Translations under genes and position numbers: made by a program | The notes under the pieces: model-generated | Told to the model about the DNA's origin: nothing | Databases searched by the model: none | The model's input: the letters and a program-made list of their open reading frames with translations, nothing else | In this document: one piece after another, positions 22,560-34,307 of the stretch | Numbering within the stretch: the stretch's first letter is position 1 | How the letters are laid out: each line of letters opens with the position of its first letter | From: Pogonophryne albipinna | Taxonomy: Eukaryota; Chordata; Actinopteri; Perciformes; Artedidraconidae | Direction: 5' to 3' | Assembly: GCA_028583405.1 (NCBI GenBank) | Contig: CM053260.1 | Location: 25,952,147-26,016,146 of the forward strand | Length of the DNA: 64,000 bases

Positions 22560-23715
22560 CAGTGGTTCTCAAATGGGGGTACGCGGACCCCTAGGGGTAC
22601 GTTGGAGTACTGCAGGGGGTACGTGAGATTTATTTTATGTTAATGAAAAAAAAACGTAATTAATGCATTTAAACAAACTACTAATAGTAGATGAACTACT
22701 TTATTCAAAGGTTTACAGTAATTCTGGATAATAAAATGGGAACAATAAACGGGGTGCTCTCTTTTCCTCTCCCTCTCCTGACAGCCCGTCAGTCTCGTGC
22801 AGCTCGCTGAACCTGTAATAAGTGACCCGACAGTAAAGAATACACATATTTATAACTAGTTTATCTAGTTCCAGAGTAGATAGACTAGCTAAGTGTGTTA
22901 GGTCTAACTCTTAGTGTGTTTTGCTCGGCTCAACGGTCCGTCACAGCGGCGGAGCTGTGATCATGCAGAGCTGCGTGTTCTCCTTCAGCAGCAGCTGATC
23001 TGATCTCTGATCTCTCTCTCGCGTCCGGTTAGACTTCACTCGCGTTTTTGTCCAAATCTATCAGATCTAGCTAGTTCTAGCTAGATCTTATATTAAACGT
23101 TGCTTGGCAACGGCGTGTGGCCGCAAAGTATAGCGCAGCATTATGCATATGTTTATATGAGGGGTCAAAACCCCATGCTCATAAAATGCTCATATATTTT
23201 TTTCTCTTCATTCCCCACGCCCCAAAATAAATAAATAAATAAATATACCAATTTTAGGAAAAGTAACGAAGTTTGAGAAGTGTGGGTTTTATGTGAACAG
23301 AGTTACACATATTTCAAAACACGAAGTGTAATAACTGCAGTTTGCCTCCCTGTCAGAATAACAAAGATCCTCAGTGAAGCACAAGCCCATGTTTCTCACT
23401 AAATTGTAAGTACAACTTATTTAAAAGATCAGTTCAATGCAACTAATGTCGTCTTAGTGTTATTGCATGATGTTAAAATTGGTTTGCCATGAATTTAGTG
23501 ATGGATTGTAAACATTTGAAATGTAGCATTTCAGTGTTTCTCAGTTACAATGTTGTTGTTTTAATAAATCAGACACTGATGGTGCAGCGCTGTGCTGTAC
23601 CTCTTTATATAGGCATTTTGTCCCTCACAAATTGTTTTTGCGCTGATCAGGGGGTACTTGGCTGAATTTCTTTTTCAAAGGGGGTACATTATTGAAAAAA
23701 GTTTGAGAACCACTG
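22560..23715 (+). mobile_element. hAT (Charlie-like) element, copy 1, with internal insertion
   Basis: The ends are CAGTGGTTCTCAAATGGGGG and AAAAGTTTGAGAACCACTG, a Charlie-type hAT terminal repeat. The flanking octamers CTCTGGGT and CTCTAGAT match at 6 of 8 positions, a decayed target duplication close to the hAT preference. Next to each end are GGGGTACG/GGGGGTACATT subterminal words. A copy at 62497-63053 in the opposite orientation is half as long; this one carries about 0.6 kb of extra internal sequence (roughly 22720-23280, including an (AAAT)n run at 23228-23245). No transposase is visible. Confidence 0.9.
23228..23246. repeat. (AAAT)n short tandem repeat
   Basis: Four to five AAAT units inside the hAT element. 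Confidence 0.85.
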
Positions 23716-25106
23716 CTCTAGATCACTCCCTCTCGTGTGTTTTTTCTCGATACGAATGCTTTCTGTTTCATGCTATCAGGGGAAATATGACAAGCTCAAT
23801 TCCAGGCAATTTTGAAAATTCAATAGCAATCAGCAAGAACAACATTTGCTAAATTTGATTTTCTTTTAGCTGTCATTTTGGCTGCCAAGGGTCATTGCTG
23901 TGTATCATCTGTCAAATACCCTGTCCATTGGACCATGATATGAATGTTTAGTCCGTGATCAGTCAGCCTCACCACAAAGTTGCACAATTAAATGTGTTTC
24001 TTTGTGAAAAGGTAGTGTTGGTTAAATTTGGTTGCGGAACATTTTGTTCACACACAATTGTTTTGCTGGAAGAAATATCTACTGATTGAACTGGCCAATG
24101 TGCACATTAATCATCTCAACCTCGATTCCATTGTTGGCGGCATTTCAAGTCAAAGAACTCAACAACATTTTACGTTTTTAAGAAGCCGGTTCGTTTTTGA
24201 TTCTATTTGAAGTAGGTGGATGGACGTAGTCACCTTGATGTCACCAATTGGTTTTGGCGATTTGAACCCTTTTAGGGCATTTAATTGTGTTATGGTGCCA
24301 GAAGTGACGATATCTAGGGAACGGCCAATAAGGTGCCTTCATCAGCTAAAGTTAGCGCTATCTAGCTAGCTTGATATCAACGTGTGGATGTGGAATTCAC
24401 ATTAGCTGTACATTTATTGGGATGCTAATTTTGGTGAGCGGAATTCATGCTTAAAACAAATGAACATATAGCCACGCCTTTAGGCATATTCATATTCATC
24501 TTCTTTTTAACTTTGAATGGGAACATCATTTACAAATTGAATAATTATGCCTTATTGAAGGTGTTAAACTACTGACAAATACATTGAAAATTGTCCTCCA
24601 TAGTCATTAGAGACAGTGCAGTTTAATGGCACGTCCACATTGGTTTCACTTTCAAAACCAGGAGGTTGCTTCTTGGTTTTATGTGTAACTACAAATGTGT
24701 ATTGGGTTCTTAGTGCTCTCAAAAAGGACATGGCCAGTGTTGAACATTGGTGTTTGGTGCATATTTAGAAAAGCGGAAATAGTTTTCACTTTTACTTATT
24801 GTCATTTCAGGTGTGCGCAATGGGTGTAATTTCCATGCTTGTAAACTGACATGAATGTACTTGACACACTGGTGAGTGACTCTTTGCTCAGTCACACAGC
24901 TGGTCACATTTTCCCCCCCATGAAACAGCTATGAGATTTTGATTGCGTAAAAACATCAAATGTAGACAATTTTATGAAGTAAAGTCTGAATAGAGGAAAA
25001 CAAGACAGTGTGAGCTTTCTGTTATTGATGGGGTCGTTGTAATACCGAACTGAAGTCCAGTTGGACCGACCGTCTCTGACCCTTTCTTTTTTTGATCTTG
25101 GCTTAG
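23716..25106. other. Non-coding DNA, nothing recognised
   Basis: No repeat or exon recognised. The open frame at 24028-24210 is not protein-like. Confidence 0.45.
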
Positions 25107-25150
25107 ACATCCCCCAGACTCCCCTCCTGAGCTCTGGGCAGAAACAGTCG
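25107..25150 (+). CDS. Candidate 44-bp exon, gene unknown
   Basis: A strong polypyrimidine tract (CCCTTTCTTTTTTTGATCTT) and a GGCTTAG acceptor precede a 44-nt block that ends in CAGTCG|GTGAGTG, a good donor. Two frames are open, one reading IPQTPLLSSGQKQS. It is on the same strand as the candidate first exon at 7.8 kb. Very short blocks like this arise by chance, so confidence is low. Confidence 0.22.
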
Positions 25151-25568
25151 GTGAGTGTGAGCTGTGATAGCGAAGCCAACTTTGAGTGTTAGCCTATCAG
25201 AGGCAGACTGGCTGCGGGAGCTGGATGGGATTTGAAGACCTGGCCCTCCATTAATCATATTCAAATCAGCATCCGAGTGAATGCCTCTCTCTCTCTCTGG
25301 ATCTGCCCGCTCCTCGCTTATCTTAATATGGACAGATGAAGCCACAGTGTTATTTGTCATCTCTGTACTCATTGTAATCATGCATCCATTGGTCATTATT
25401 GATGATCTCAAATGTCTTGATGACTTTAAGATGTGCTGTTGGTTTGTTTACGAACAGTTCATCACATTTAATAAGCAGTAATCAATTATAGCTTTACGCA
25501 GATTTACATAATGCATGCTTTTTAAATGAGCAGCAATAATTGTCATTTTGTTATGAAAATGGTGCATA
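25151..25568. other. Non-coding DNA, possibly conserved
   Basis: Includes CCATTAATCATATTCAAATC around 25248, with adjoining homeodomain/POU-like words, and a (CT)n run near 25287. No gene. Confidence 0.3.
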
Positions 25569-25777
25569 ATTTGTACTGGTGAATAAGGCAAGGCAAGGCA
25601 AGTTTATTTATATAGCACTTTTTAACACAAGGCAATTCATAGTGCTTTACAAAAAAATGAAAGACATTAAGAAAATGGCATTTAAAATCAGTCATTAAAA
25701 AGAAAAGCTAATAAAATAAACATTAAAAGAAAAAATACATGGATAAAAGTTACAATGCAGTCTAAGATATGAATAGT

Positions 25778-25978
25778 TCAATTAAAAGCAGCGACAAAAA
25801 GAAAAGTCTTCAGTCTGGATTTAAAAGTAGTAAGAGTTGCAGCGGACCTGCAGGTTTCTGGGAGTTTGTTCCAGATATTTGGAGCATAATAACTGAACGC
25901 TGCTTCTCCATGTTTAGTTCTGACTCTGGGGACAGAAAGCTGACCAGTCCCTGAAGACCTGAGATCTGGATGGTTCAT
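25778..25978 (-). pseudogene. LINE ORF2 C-terminal segment (frame-shifted)
   Basis: Encodes the end of the LINE polyprotein: RSSGTGQLSVPRVRTKHGEA, then a conserved 'IWNKLP' segment and the closing SRLKTFLF motif before a stop. These motifs mark the C-terminus of CR1/L2-type ORF2 proteins. It is out of frame with the upstream block because of a shift near 25990. Confidence 0.8.
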
Positions 25979-26028
25979 AATTTAGCAGGAGGTCAGAAAT
26001 GTATTTTGGGCCTAAACCATTCAGTGCT

Positions 26029-28071
26029 TTATAAACCAGCAGCAGTATTTTGAAATCTATTATTTGACACACAGGAAGCCAGTGTAAAGACTTCAGAACA
26101 GGAGTGATCCACTTTCTTAGTGTTAGTGAGGACTCGAGCAGCGGCGTTCTGAATCAGCTGCAGCTTTCTAATAGATTTTTTAGTGAGACCTGCAAAGACA
26201 CCATTGCAGTAGTCGAGTCTACTGAAGATAAAAGCATGGACAAATTTTTCCAAATCCTTCTGTGACATTAGTCTTTTAATCCTAGATATATTCTTTAGGT
26301 GATAGTAGGCTGATTTAGTAACTGTTTTAATGTGACTGTTGAAACTCAGGTCAGAGTCCATGACTACACCTAGATTTCTGGCTTTATCTGTTGTTTTGAA
26401 CATTGCAGACTGAAGCTCAGCGCTAACTTTTATACATTCTGCCTTGGCTCCAAAAACCATTACCTCAGTTTTATCTTTGTTTAATTGGAGAAAGTTCTGA
26501 CACATCCAGTCATTGATTTGTTCAATGCACTTACGCAGTGTTTGAATTGGAGCATAGTCTCCTGGTGAAATTGTTACGTAAATGTGTGTGTCATCTGCAT
26601 GGCTATGGTAACTTACTTTGTTGTTCTTCATTATCTGAGCCAGTGGTAGCATGTAGACGTTAAAGAGAAGAGGCCCCAATATGGAGCCTTGAGGTACCCC
26701 ACATGTCATATTTGTCAACTCAGATGTGTATTTACCTATAGAAACAAAGTTGTTTCTGTCCTTTAAGTAGGATTCAAACCAATTTAGAACTGTTTCCGAA
26801 AGTCCCACCCAGTTTTCCAGTCGGTCTAGTAATATGTTGTGGTCAACAGTGTCAAACGCAGCACTGAGATCTAATAATACTAACACTGAAGTTCTGCCAC
26901 TGTCTGTGTTTAAGTGGATGTCATTAAAGACCTTTACAAGAGCAGTCTCAGTGCTGTCGTTTGGACGAAAGCCTGACTGGAACACATCAAAACAGTTATT
27001 TAAATGCAAGAAATTACTCAACTGTTGAAAAACAACTTTTTCAATGATTTTACCTAGAAATGGGAGGTTTGATATGGGCCTGTAATTGTTCATTACTGAA
27101 GCATCTAGATTATTCTTTTTTAAGAGCGGTTTAATGACTGCAGTTTTCAGGGCCTGTGGAAAAATACCTGAGTGAAGAGATTTGTTTACTATATGAAGTA
27201 GATCTGAGGCCATGCAAGGCCAAACATCTTTGAAAAACCCTGTTGGAATAATATCAAGGCAGCAGGAGGAGGACTTCAGAAGTTGTATAATGTCCTCTAG
27301 GTTTTTATCATTAATCTGATGGAATTGTGTCATGGTGTCTGAATTGATGTTAAGTGGACACAGAGACAACACATTTGCTGTTCCTGATGCAGAGGCACTG
27401 ACTGCTTGTCTGATTTTCTGAATTTTGTCAGTGAAAAAGGAGGCAAAATCATTGCACGCCCTGGTGGATAGAAATTCAGAGGCTACTGACACTGGGGGGT
27501 TAGTTAGTCTGTCGACGGTAGCGAACAAGGCACGTGCGTTGTTTTTGTTTTTGGTAATGATGTCAGAGAAGAACGATTGTCGTGCATTTTTCAATTCCAA
27601 ATTATAAAGGCCAAGTCTCTCTTTATAGATTTCAAAGTGAACCTGGAGATTTGTTTTTCGCCACCTGTGTTCAGCTTTTCGACATTCTCTTTTTTCTGTT
27701 TTCACAGTCATGGCCTTTCTCCATGGAGATATTTTCTTCCCTGTCACTTCCTTTACCTTAGTTTGAGCAATGGCATCTATAACATTTTTAATTTTTGAAT
27801 TAAAATGATCTACTAGCTCATTTACTGAGATGTTAGCAGGAGCAAGTGTGGAAGAAAAATTCTGAGTAAACATTTCCCTAGTATTTTCAGTTAAATATCG
27901 CTTTGTGGTTATCTCTTTTTGAACATTTTTGTGAACAGAAATAGAGCTCTCAAAGAAAACACAGGAATGATCAGAGAGTGCAACATCAGTCACCACAACC
28001 TTAGAGATATTCAGACCCTTTGAGATAATTAAGTCCAGAGTGTGCCCCTTATTGTGCGTGGGCTCCGTCAC
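26029..28071 (-). pseudogene. LINE reverse transcriptase domain
   Basis: A 680-codon open block. It begins inside the endonuclease C-terminus (the LSDHS box, residues 32-36). Reverse transcriptase motifs follow in order: NYRPISNL (329-336), FQSGFRP (364-370), DLSAAFDTVDH (401-411), GVPQGSILGP (458-467), and the catalytic box, which reads HADD (491-494) where Y/FADD is usual. The thumb region with SRLDYCNG follows. The Y-to-H change next to the two catalytic aspartates is unusual. The block ends early by frameshift near 26105. The enzyme would copy the element's RNA at nicked target DNA. Confidence 0.92.
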
Positions 28072-28110
28072 ATGCTGAGTCAGTCCATAGTTATCAAGAA
28101 CACAAAACAG

Positions 28111-28302
28111 TTATTTTGTCCCTCTGTCCTGGGGGTTGTCAACATGGATGTTAAAATCACCAACAATGACTAGACGGTCAAAGTCAATACACACTATAGA
28201 CAGCAGTTCGGTAAAATCATCAAAAAAGCTTGCACAGTATTTGGGTTGTCTATAGATATTTAGGAACAGAGATCGAGAGGAGCATTTCAGCTGAAGGGCC
28301 AC
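28111..28302 (-). pseudogene. LINE endonuclease, central segment
   Basis: Contains VIVGDFNIHVD, the Mg-binding GDFN box of apurinic-type LINE endonucleases. It is in the same frame as the reverse transcriptase block and separated from it only by a TAA at 28111-28113, so the break there is a nonsense mutation and not a shift. Confidence 0.82.
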
Positions 28303-28763
28303 ATATTCAAAAGAAGCAAAGTTCCCATAAGATGTCTTCCTGCATTGAAAGGAATCATTGAACAGAAAGCAACTCCACCCCCTTTCTTATGCATTCTTTC
28401 CTGACTCATAAAACTAAAGTTGGGAGGGGTTGATTCGATAAGAACAGCTGCACTGTTATTTTGTTCAATCCAAGTTTCTGTTAAAAACATAAAATCGAGA
28501 TTGTGCTCAGTGATAAAATCATTGATTAAAAATGTTTTTCCTGCCAAAGACCTGACATTTAATAAAGCTAGTTTAAGTTTGTTAAACACACTATCAGTCA
28601 TGTTTTTTGTAACAAGCTGTGGCTGACATGGAATCACTGCTAAATTAGATAAACTCACACAAACGTTTGAGCGCTTCCTGTATCTAAGATGATTCACCGC
28701 TCTTAATCTATTACCTATCAACACAGATATCGGCAAAGCTACAGGCAGGCAGGGCCCCGGCAT
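28287..28763 (-). pseudogene. LINE endonuclease, N-terminal segment
   Basis: A 158-codon block with LLNVRSLAGK (about 68-77) and the LTETW catalytic box (about 94-98), both typical of apurinic-type endonucleases of the L2/CR1 group. The first 50 residues are a linker-like region with no match I know. It runs out of frame near 28310, where the next segment starts. Confidence 0.82.
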
Positions 28764-28800
28764 GTCCTGGAAAGAGTTGAGAGTGCCATACGCCCTTGAG

Positions 28801-30696
28801 CCTGGACCCAGCAGATATCAGTTTGCAGCGTTTTGTACACACACATCCCTATCAGGCTTTGAAGGGGAGGGAGGACCCACTACCCTGCTCCTCTCATAAT
28901 AGGAGGGCAGGGTGAGGGCTACACTGTAGAAAGGGGGGTTTGGAAATCTGCTTCCATCTTCCTTGTATTGTTTTGGTTTGGATGATTGTGGTAGGCATGG
29001 TGATGAAGCCGGGGGAGATGGTGCGCATCTAAGCCAAATTAGTAACATTAGAAGAGATGCTAAGGCTTCATTAACATTTGAAGAAAATGTCGCCCAAATC
29101 TCAGTTCTCCTGCTTTCATTTGACACTTTTCAGAGGAGTGTGAATACAAAAATGACTTTTAAATCAGATCTGAGCCATTATTATACGTTGTCCTAAATCT
29201 GATACATATCAGATCACAGGCCATTTGTCTTTTAAGCCTTATCCTCATAAAATATAACTAATTGTTAGTTGACGTTTACAAATCAATCGGGACATAAATG
29301 ATCGCATTGCATTATCATCCATTTTCTTTCCAATGCAAATGTGACGTTCTTTGGTATGGTTCCAACGCAAGTGTACAAGGTTATTGGATGCATTTGAAAG
29401 TAAAAAAAAAGATCTGTTCACAGTCGGATATGTGTCACTTTAAACACAAATGTGCACAGTTTAGTAGGAAAGATCATATCTGGGAAAATGTATTGGAATT
29501 GAGCATTAATCCCTGTCACAGGAACGTAACACCAGTAAATCTTTTGAGTCTGAAATGCCAATCTAAAGTTTCAACTTTACCCAGTCAAACATTAGTTAAA
29601 AATGACAAGCAGTTTTGATAGATCTATCTCAAATATCCAGCTGGTCAAATAACTCTTAATTCCATTGAGGGCTTACTGAGATATATGTATGTTTGAAAAG
29701 ATATGAATTTCATTATACTCTCAAGGACTGTAAATGTCGAATGGGAATTCGTCTCAGATGGTTTGTCGGTCTCGGTCTGCATCTCAATGATATCCGGCAC
29801 AACACAGAGCCTTAAAAGAAGTATTTCCTTCTTGGTTCCATTTGAATTGTTCGGAGGGATAAATGATATTCAAAACACTGACCTTCAGTGCAAAACATAT
29901 CCTGTATGGACAGGTATCATGTCAAAGCCACATTGTATAGGCCCTTATTAGTCTTTTAATGGAGCATAATGTGAGTCTGAACTCATTAGCTGCTTTAATC
30001 CAGTGCTGTTTGCTGAGAAATCTCCTTGTTGTAAGTGCACAGAATCATTTGCATTTGTTTCTGATTTGTACAAATGTGTATGGAATAAAGAGACATGGTA
30101 CAGTTTACCCACTGATACAATATTGCTAACATGCATAACATATTGCTTGGCACATTCATTTGGGGTTTTTGTTAATTAGGTTTTTATGTAAACACTAATA
30201 TAATTAGTTTTCCCTCTGAGAATGAATATCATTTGATTAAGCTTTTGGTTCCAGGAAAGATTAATTGCTATATTATTCCTGTTTTTATGCAATACTTACA
30301 TCTCTAATTATTGACTGACCAGATGAATCCTGTTCTGACCTCACCGACTAAAATATTTGTTTTTGAATTCTCTTCTGCTGCTCTGTCGCTGTGATATTTT
30401 TGCTGTTAAAATGGTTCTAAATAAGATCAAATATTGGAAAATGTAGAAGATCTTAATTAAATGGCAAACCTGTAATGAGTACGACTATATTCAATACCTG
30501 TCCAACAAAACATTAATTTTTCACAACTAATCTGCACCAAGCCACCTTCAATTATAGCTACTCCAAATGCTAACAAAATTGTCAAAGGGTTTGGTAAACT
30601 ATTGGACAAACAATGCAGAAAAAGGCAGGTGTATATAATTAACGAAAAATCTGGTACAAAAACGGACTAAACAAGGGCAGCAGGCTAAGGTACTAA
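28801..30696. other. Non-coding DNA, nothing recognised
   Basis: No repeat or exon was recognised. Confidence 0.45.
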
Positions 30697-31159
30697 CAGA
30701 GGTGGGAAGTAGTGGAGTACAAATACTTTCTTACTGTACTTAAGTACATTTGTCTGGTATCAGTACTTTACTCCACTACTTATTTTTGATGACTTTTTAC
30801 TTTTACTTCTTACATTTCTAACACAAATACCTGAACTTTCTACTTCTTACATTTTCCAAACAGGCTGGTTCCTTTAGTCTGAATGTGTGTTTGGTGGCGT
30901 GATCATTATTATTTAGAGTCATTGCGTGCCTATTGATTTTAACACGATCCATGTATCCATCATTTCCTGGTCTTCTCTAATGCGGGCGTCACACTGTCCC
31001 GAAATTGACACCAGATGGACACACGAATATGGAATTGTGAATTTCGCACGAAGATGGCCCCCGAACTTGGTCACCGGCAAAGCAACAGCCGAAGCAAGTA
31101 CGATGCCTACAGAAGGCCACACGATGCCGCCCGAACCACATACGAAGGCAACATTTACA

Positions 31160-31203
31160 TTACATTTAAGACATACAACTGCAACGAAAGTAACAAAAAC
31201 AAT
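31160..31203 (+). repeat. 44-bp direct repeat, copy 1
   Basis: TTACATTTAAGACATACAAC and on to ACAAAAACAAT; repeated at 31433-31476 with about three mismatches. Confidence 0.9.
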
Positions 31204-31343
31204 TATGTTAAAGTACTCTGGGACTTTACATTTTGGAAACTTGAGATTGTATATAATAAAAATTGTCACTGATATTTTCAGACATTGTTCTTTACTTTAT
31301 CCGTCTTTTTATGTAGAAGATATTAAGATTTCTCTGTCATGTT

Positions 31344-31357
31344 GTTTCCATAGCAAC
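31344..31357 (+). promoter_or_regulatory. RFX X-box-like motif inside a transposon
   Basis: GTTTCCATAGCAAC matches the RFX X-box palindrome (GTTGCCATGGCAAC) at 12 of 14 bases. An ETS-type ACTTCCTGT lies 4-13 bp downstream. It sits between the two 44-bp direct repeats of the middle element. Function is unknown. Confidence 0.4.
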
Positions 31358-31432
31358 AACAACTTCCTGTCAACAGCGTAAACTCGCCTTCAAAAATAAA
31401 AGCATCTAAATAAAACAGGAAGTTAACCCAAA

Positions 31433-31476
31433 TTACATTTAAGACATACAACTGCAACGGAAATAACAAAAACAAT
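31433..31476 (+). repeat. 44-bp direct repeat, copy 2
   Basis: Second copy of the repeat at 31160-31203; the two bracket about 230 bp that carry an X-box-like motif. Confidence 0.9.
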
Positions 31477-31797
31477 GTAATATCCTTTTCAGTTTCAAAG
31501 GACACAAATTGGGTTATTTACATAATGTTTACATGATTTTGTTGTGCAATAAAACAACCAGAGAAGCGATCTGCAAGGAAACATTGCACACCGTGGTCCC
31601 ATCTCAATGTTATCGTACTATAATACGATGGCTACACGATGGCATTGCGAGGGCTTCACGTAGTCGTGTTGCCTTCCTAAGACAATCGGGCAGCTTCTTG
31701 TTTCCTTCGTATTGTCTTCGTGAGGCGAAAAATGGCCGATGGCACAGACGATCAGACGCAGTGAAGATGACACGATTTGACAAGATGCCCTCACGAG

Positions 31798-33215
31798 TAG
31801 GGTTGGGTATCGTTTGAATTTCCACGATTCTGATTCCGATTCCACTTTTCGATTCCGGTTCTTAACGGTTCTCAATTCCGATTCTTTGAGGGGCAGGGTA
31901 AAAAATTGATACATGCTTCTTCCACCAAGAAAATTACATTTATTCGAGAAACTTTTACACAGGTTAGTTTACAGTAATATTCACATTAATCAGTCTGTTT
32001 ATATTCACTGCTATGTAACTGTAACCTGAGAACCACTGAAGCTACAACAGTGCAACTTTTAAAGAACAGTTCTTGTTGAGAAAAACAAGCATATCTGCCT
32101 TCTCAGGCATACCTGGAAGAAATGTTTGAACATTTTAAAGCAAAATGCTTCAATCTGGTGCACTTTAAGCAGAATTACTAGAGACTAGATCTAGGGGGTA
32201 CAACTCTAAACACCCATATGAAAAAGATCGGTATATATTTTAATAATTAAATAAGTATGTGAGCATAACCAATAACCCATAGCCAATAACAAATACATGT
32301 AACGTGTTTTATTTTTGTTGTTCATTCATATCTTATTTTACTATTTTATTTATGCATATGTTTTTATCTCTCCAGTTTAAAACGATATGTCTGGTTTACT
32401 GTCCTATAGTATACATTGGAATGATTTCAAACCTGTTTTATCCCAATAATTATAAAGGAGTGCCTTGGAAATATGTGTTTACATAAATTGTGACCAAAAC
32501 GTTTGAGACTCACTGAGATAACTTAGACTAAAGTGAACTATCTAAACACTCAGAGTCCTTTACCTCACTGAGCTGTAGTTATCAGCCTCAGTCTGACTGG
32601 AGAGGACTCTCCCTCCACATCATTGTAGAAACATCTTCTTCTTCCGTTAGAGCAGCTAGCACCAGATGCTAATAACAACAGCGCGTACCGGTGCACCCTC
32701 CCTTTCTCCCTCGCTCACTCCCTCGCTCACTCGCACTTTGGCTGTGAGCTGCGGGTGCCAGATAAGCCAACATCCCCCATTTTCATCACATACAGCGCCC
32801 ATCGTACAGGGCAAATGAAAAGTGTAACCGGGGTGAAAAGGGTGTTACATTTACTTAATTATGAATGTTGTTACATCAAGGCCAAAAATTAGGATGAGCC
32901 CCAACGGTCAAAACATTTGTTTTCCCTCCCAGAGCTGTCAGCGCAGCGCCTCCACAGATCTGGCGCCCTAGGCGAACATCTATTACGCCAGTGGGACGGG
33001 CCGGCCCTGGTCTCAGGTTACACTGTAGGAAGTGTAGGTACAACGCTACATTTCCCGCCTCGCCGCAGTCATACAGTAGGCTACGGAGAGCGGTGAGAAA
33101 CATTTCCTCAGGCATCGAAAAGCGGAACCGAAATTCACATTTCGAAATGATGCCGTTGGAATCGAAATGTTGGAACCGGTTCCGAACCGGAACCGGTTCT
33201 CGGTACCCAACCCTA
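31798..33215. mobile_element. Inner hAT element with perfect target duplication
   Basis: The ends are TAGGGTTGGGTATCG and CGGTACCCAACCCTA, flanked by identical octamers CTCACGAG at 31790-31797 and 33216-33223. Subterminal GATTCCGATTCC-like and AACCGGTTCC-like words are dense at both ends. The length is 1418 bp. No transposase is visible. The perfect duplication shows it was the latest of the three nested insertions. Confidence 0.92.
32815..33010. repeat. Patch of another fish MITE family inside the inner hAT
   Basis: Words such as GGCGCCCTAGGCGAAC and GGGACGGGCCGGCCCTGG, seen in other fish MITEs, occur here. The limits and termini are not clear, so this is only a possible fourth layer. Confidence 0.3.
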
Positions 33216-33789
33216 CTCACGAGTGGCAAAATGGACACACGAATTCAACACGAAAATGAACCTTCGCAAGGTCTTTCGGCAATTTTTTGGCATGCCAAAG
33301 ATTTTGCCACCGCTCACGAAGTTGCTGCCGGAGCCTGAGAAACTCCATCGGCGGTCATACGATGGCTTAAGATGCCCTCACGAATGGCCCGATGTTGTTA
33401 CGATCAGAGCCAAATTTGAACATTTCCTTTATCGTGTGTACATCTGGTGTCAATTTTGGGACAGTGTGACACGGGCTTAAAGAAGAGGGACCAATGAAAA
33501 CGTTGTCATGTTGCCGTTGTTCAGCATGGAAACATTCATTAGCTAACCATGACATTATTGTTCTATTAATATAAAGGGAGGTCAGGTACTCTTTAAAGCA
33601 GCTGCTAGTTATGGGTACTTTTTACTTAAGTACATTTCAAAGCCCATACTTCTTTACTTTTAGTCAGTACTTCTACTTTTACCAGAGTATTTTTAAACGC
33701 GAGTATCTGTACTTCAACTTCAGTAAAGAATGTGTGTACTTTTGCCATCTCTGGGTACTACTAAACGAAAGCAACTAAAACAAACCAGG

Positions 33790-34110
33790 GAACACACTGG
33801 GATGGCACGACAGACACAGGGAAGCAAATCCACGAGGGAACACTAGGAATTATCCAGGGAACGAAGAGAGGAAAGATAGAAGGCGGAAGCGCAGCAGGTA
33901 ATAAAGGTAACAGTGACAGAGAACAATGGAAAAGACAGGCATAGAAAGAAACTCATGACATTTACAAGACACAGCTGAGAGGGCAGGTGATTACACAAAG
34001 GTGGGGGCAAACAATAAAAAAAGGCAGGAAAACACATAGACAGGAAGTAAAAACAGACGGGACACAAGGGGAGTGTTTGAAAACAGAAAGTCCGAACACC
34101 AGGATCATGA
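33790..34110 (-). repeat. Purine-rich interspersed repeat, possible LTR/SINE remnant
   Basis: A-rich and G-rich words (GGGAACACACTGGGATGG, GGAAGTAAAAACAGACGG, GGCAGGTGATTACAC) of the kind found in fish retroelement ends. In reverse complement it resembles the block at 4381-4890 in style, though I did not align them in detail. Confidence 0.3.
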
Positions 34111-34307
34111 CAATAATCCTCTAAAGTGCTATCAGGAAAATACACACAGAGAAAAGTGTAATTTCTCTGGACACATGCTGTTGTTTGATTCCCCTGCGTT
34201 TGCAGTAAGTTACGCTTTGATTCATAGTTCCTGTGGGTTGATAACAGAATATACTTGACTTCCAAATGTGATTAAGATTAACAGCGTGAAACTTTGAGTT
34301 TGAGAGG

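Larger units (their letters stand above)
25569..28800 (-). mobile_element. Non-LTR retrotransposon, CR1/L2/Rex1-type, nearly full ORF2
   Basis: The 3' end is at the left: the minus strand ends GTGCTATATAAATAAACTTG followed by three or four TTGCC/GCCTT units, a short tandem tail typical of this clade in fish. To its right come, in minus-strand order, apurinic-type endonuclease then reverse transcriptase. Within the coding part there is one frameshift near 28300-28315, a nonsense codon at about 28111-28113, and two frameshifts near 26105 and 25990, so it cannot mobilise itself. The 5' limit is not visible; 28800 is an estimate, and any upstream ORF1 is missing. No target duplication was found. 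Confidence 0.9.
30981..33477. mobile_element. Middle TIR element, possible PIF/Harbinger
   Basis: The left end TGCGGGCGTCACACTGTCCC and the reverse complement of the right end AGCCCGTGTCACACTGTCCC agree over a long inverted repeat continuing as AAATTGACACCAGATG. The direct repeats TAA at 30978-30980 and 33478-33480 are a 3-bp duplication of the type Harbinger elements make. Internal to it is a 44-bp direct repeat and, further in, a hAT element (31798-33215). No transposase frame is evident. Confidence 0.75.
30697..33753. mobile_element. Outer hAT MITE of a three-level nest
   Basis: The ends are CAGAGGTGGGAAGTAGTGG and GTACTTTTGCCATCTCTG; next to both are TACTTAAGTAC-type subterminal words. 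The flanks GGTACTAA (30689-30696) and GGTACTAC (33754-33761) agree at 7 of 8 positions, a hAT-length duplication. The element's own sequence is only about 280 bp at each side; the middle is a 2.5-kb insertion of another transposon (30981-33477). This is a common fish MITE family. Confidence 0.85.
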
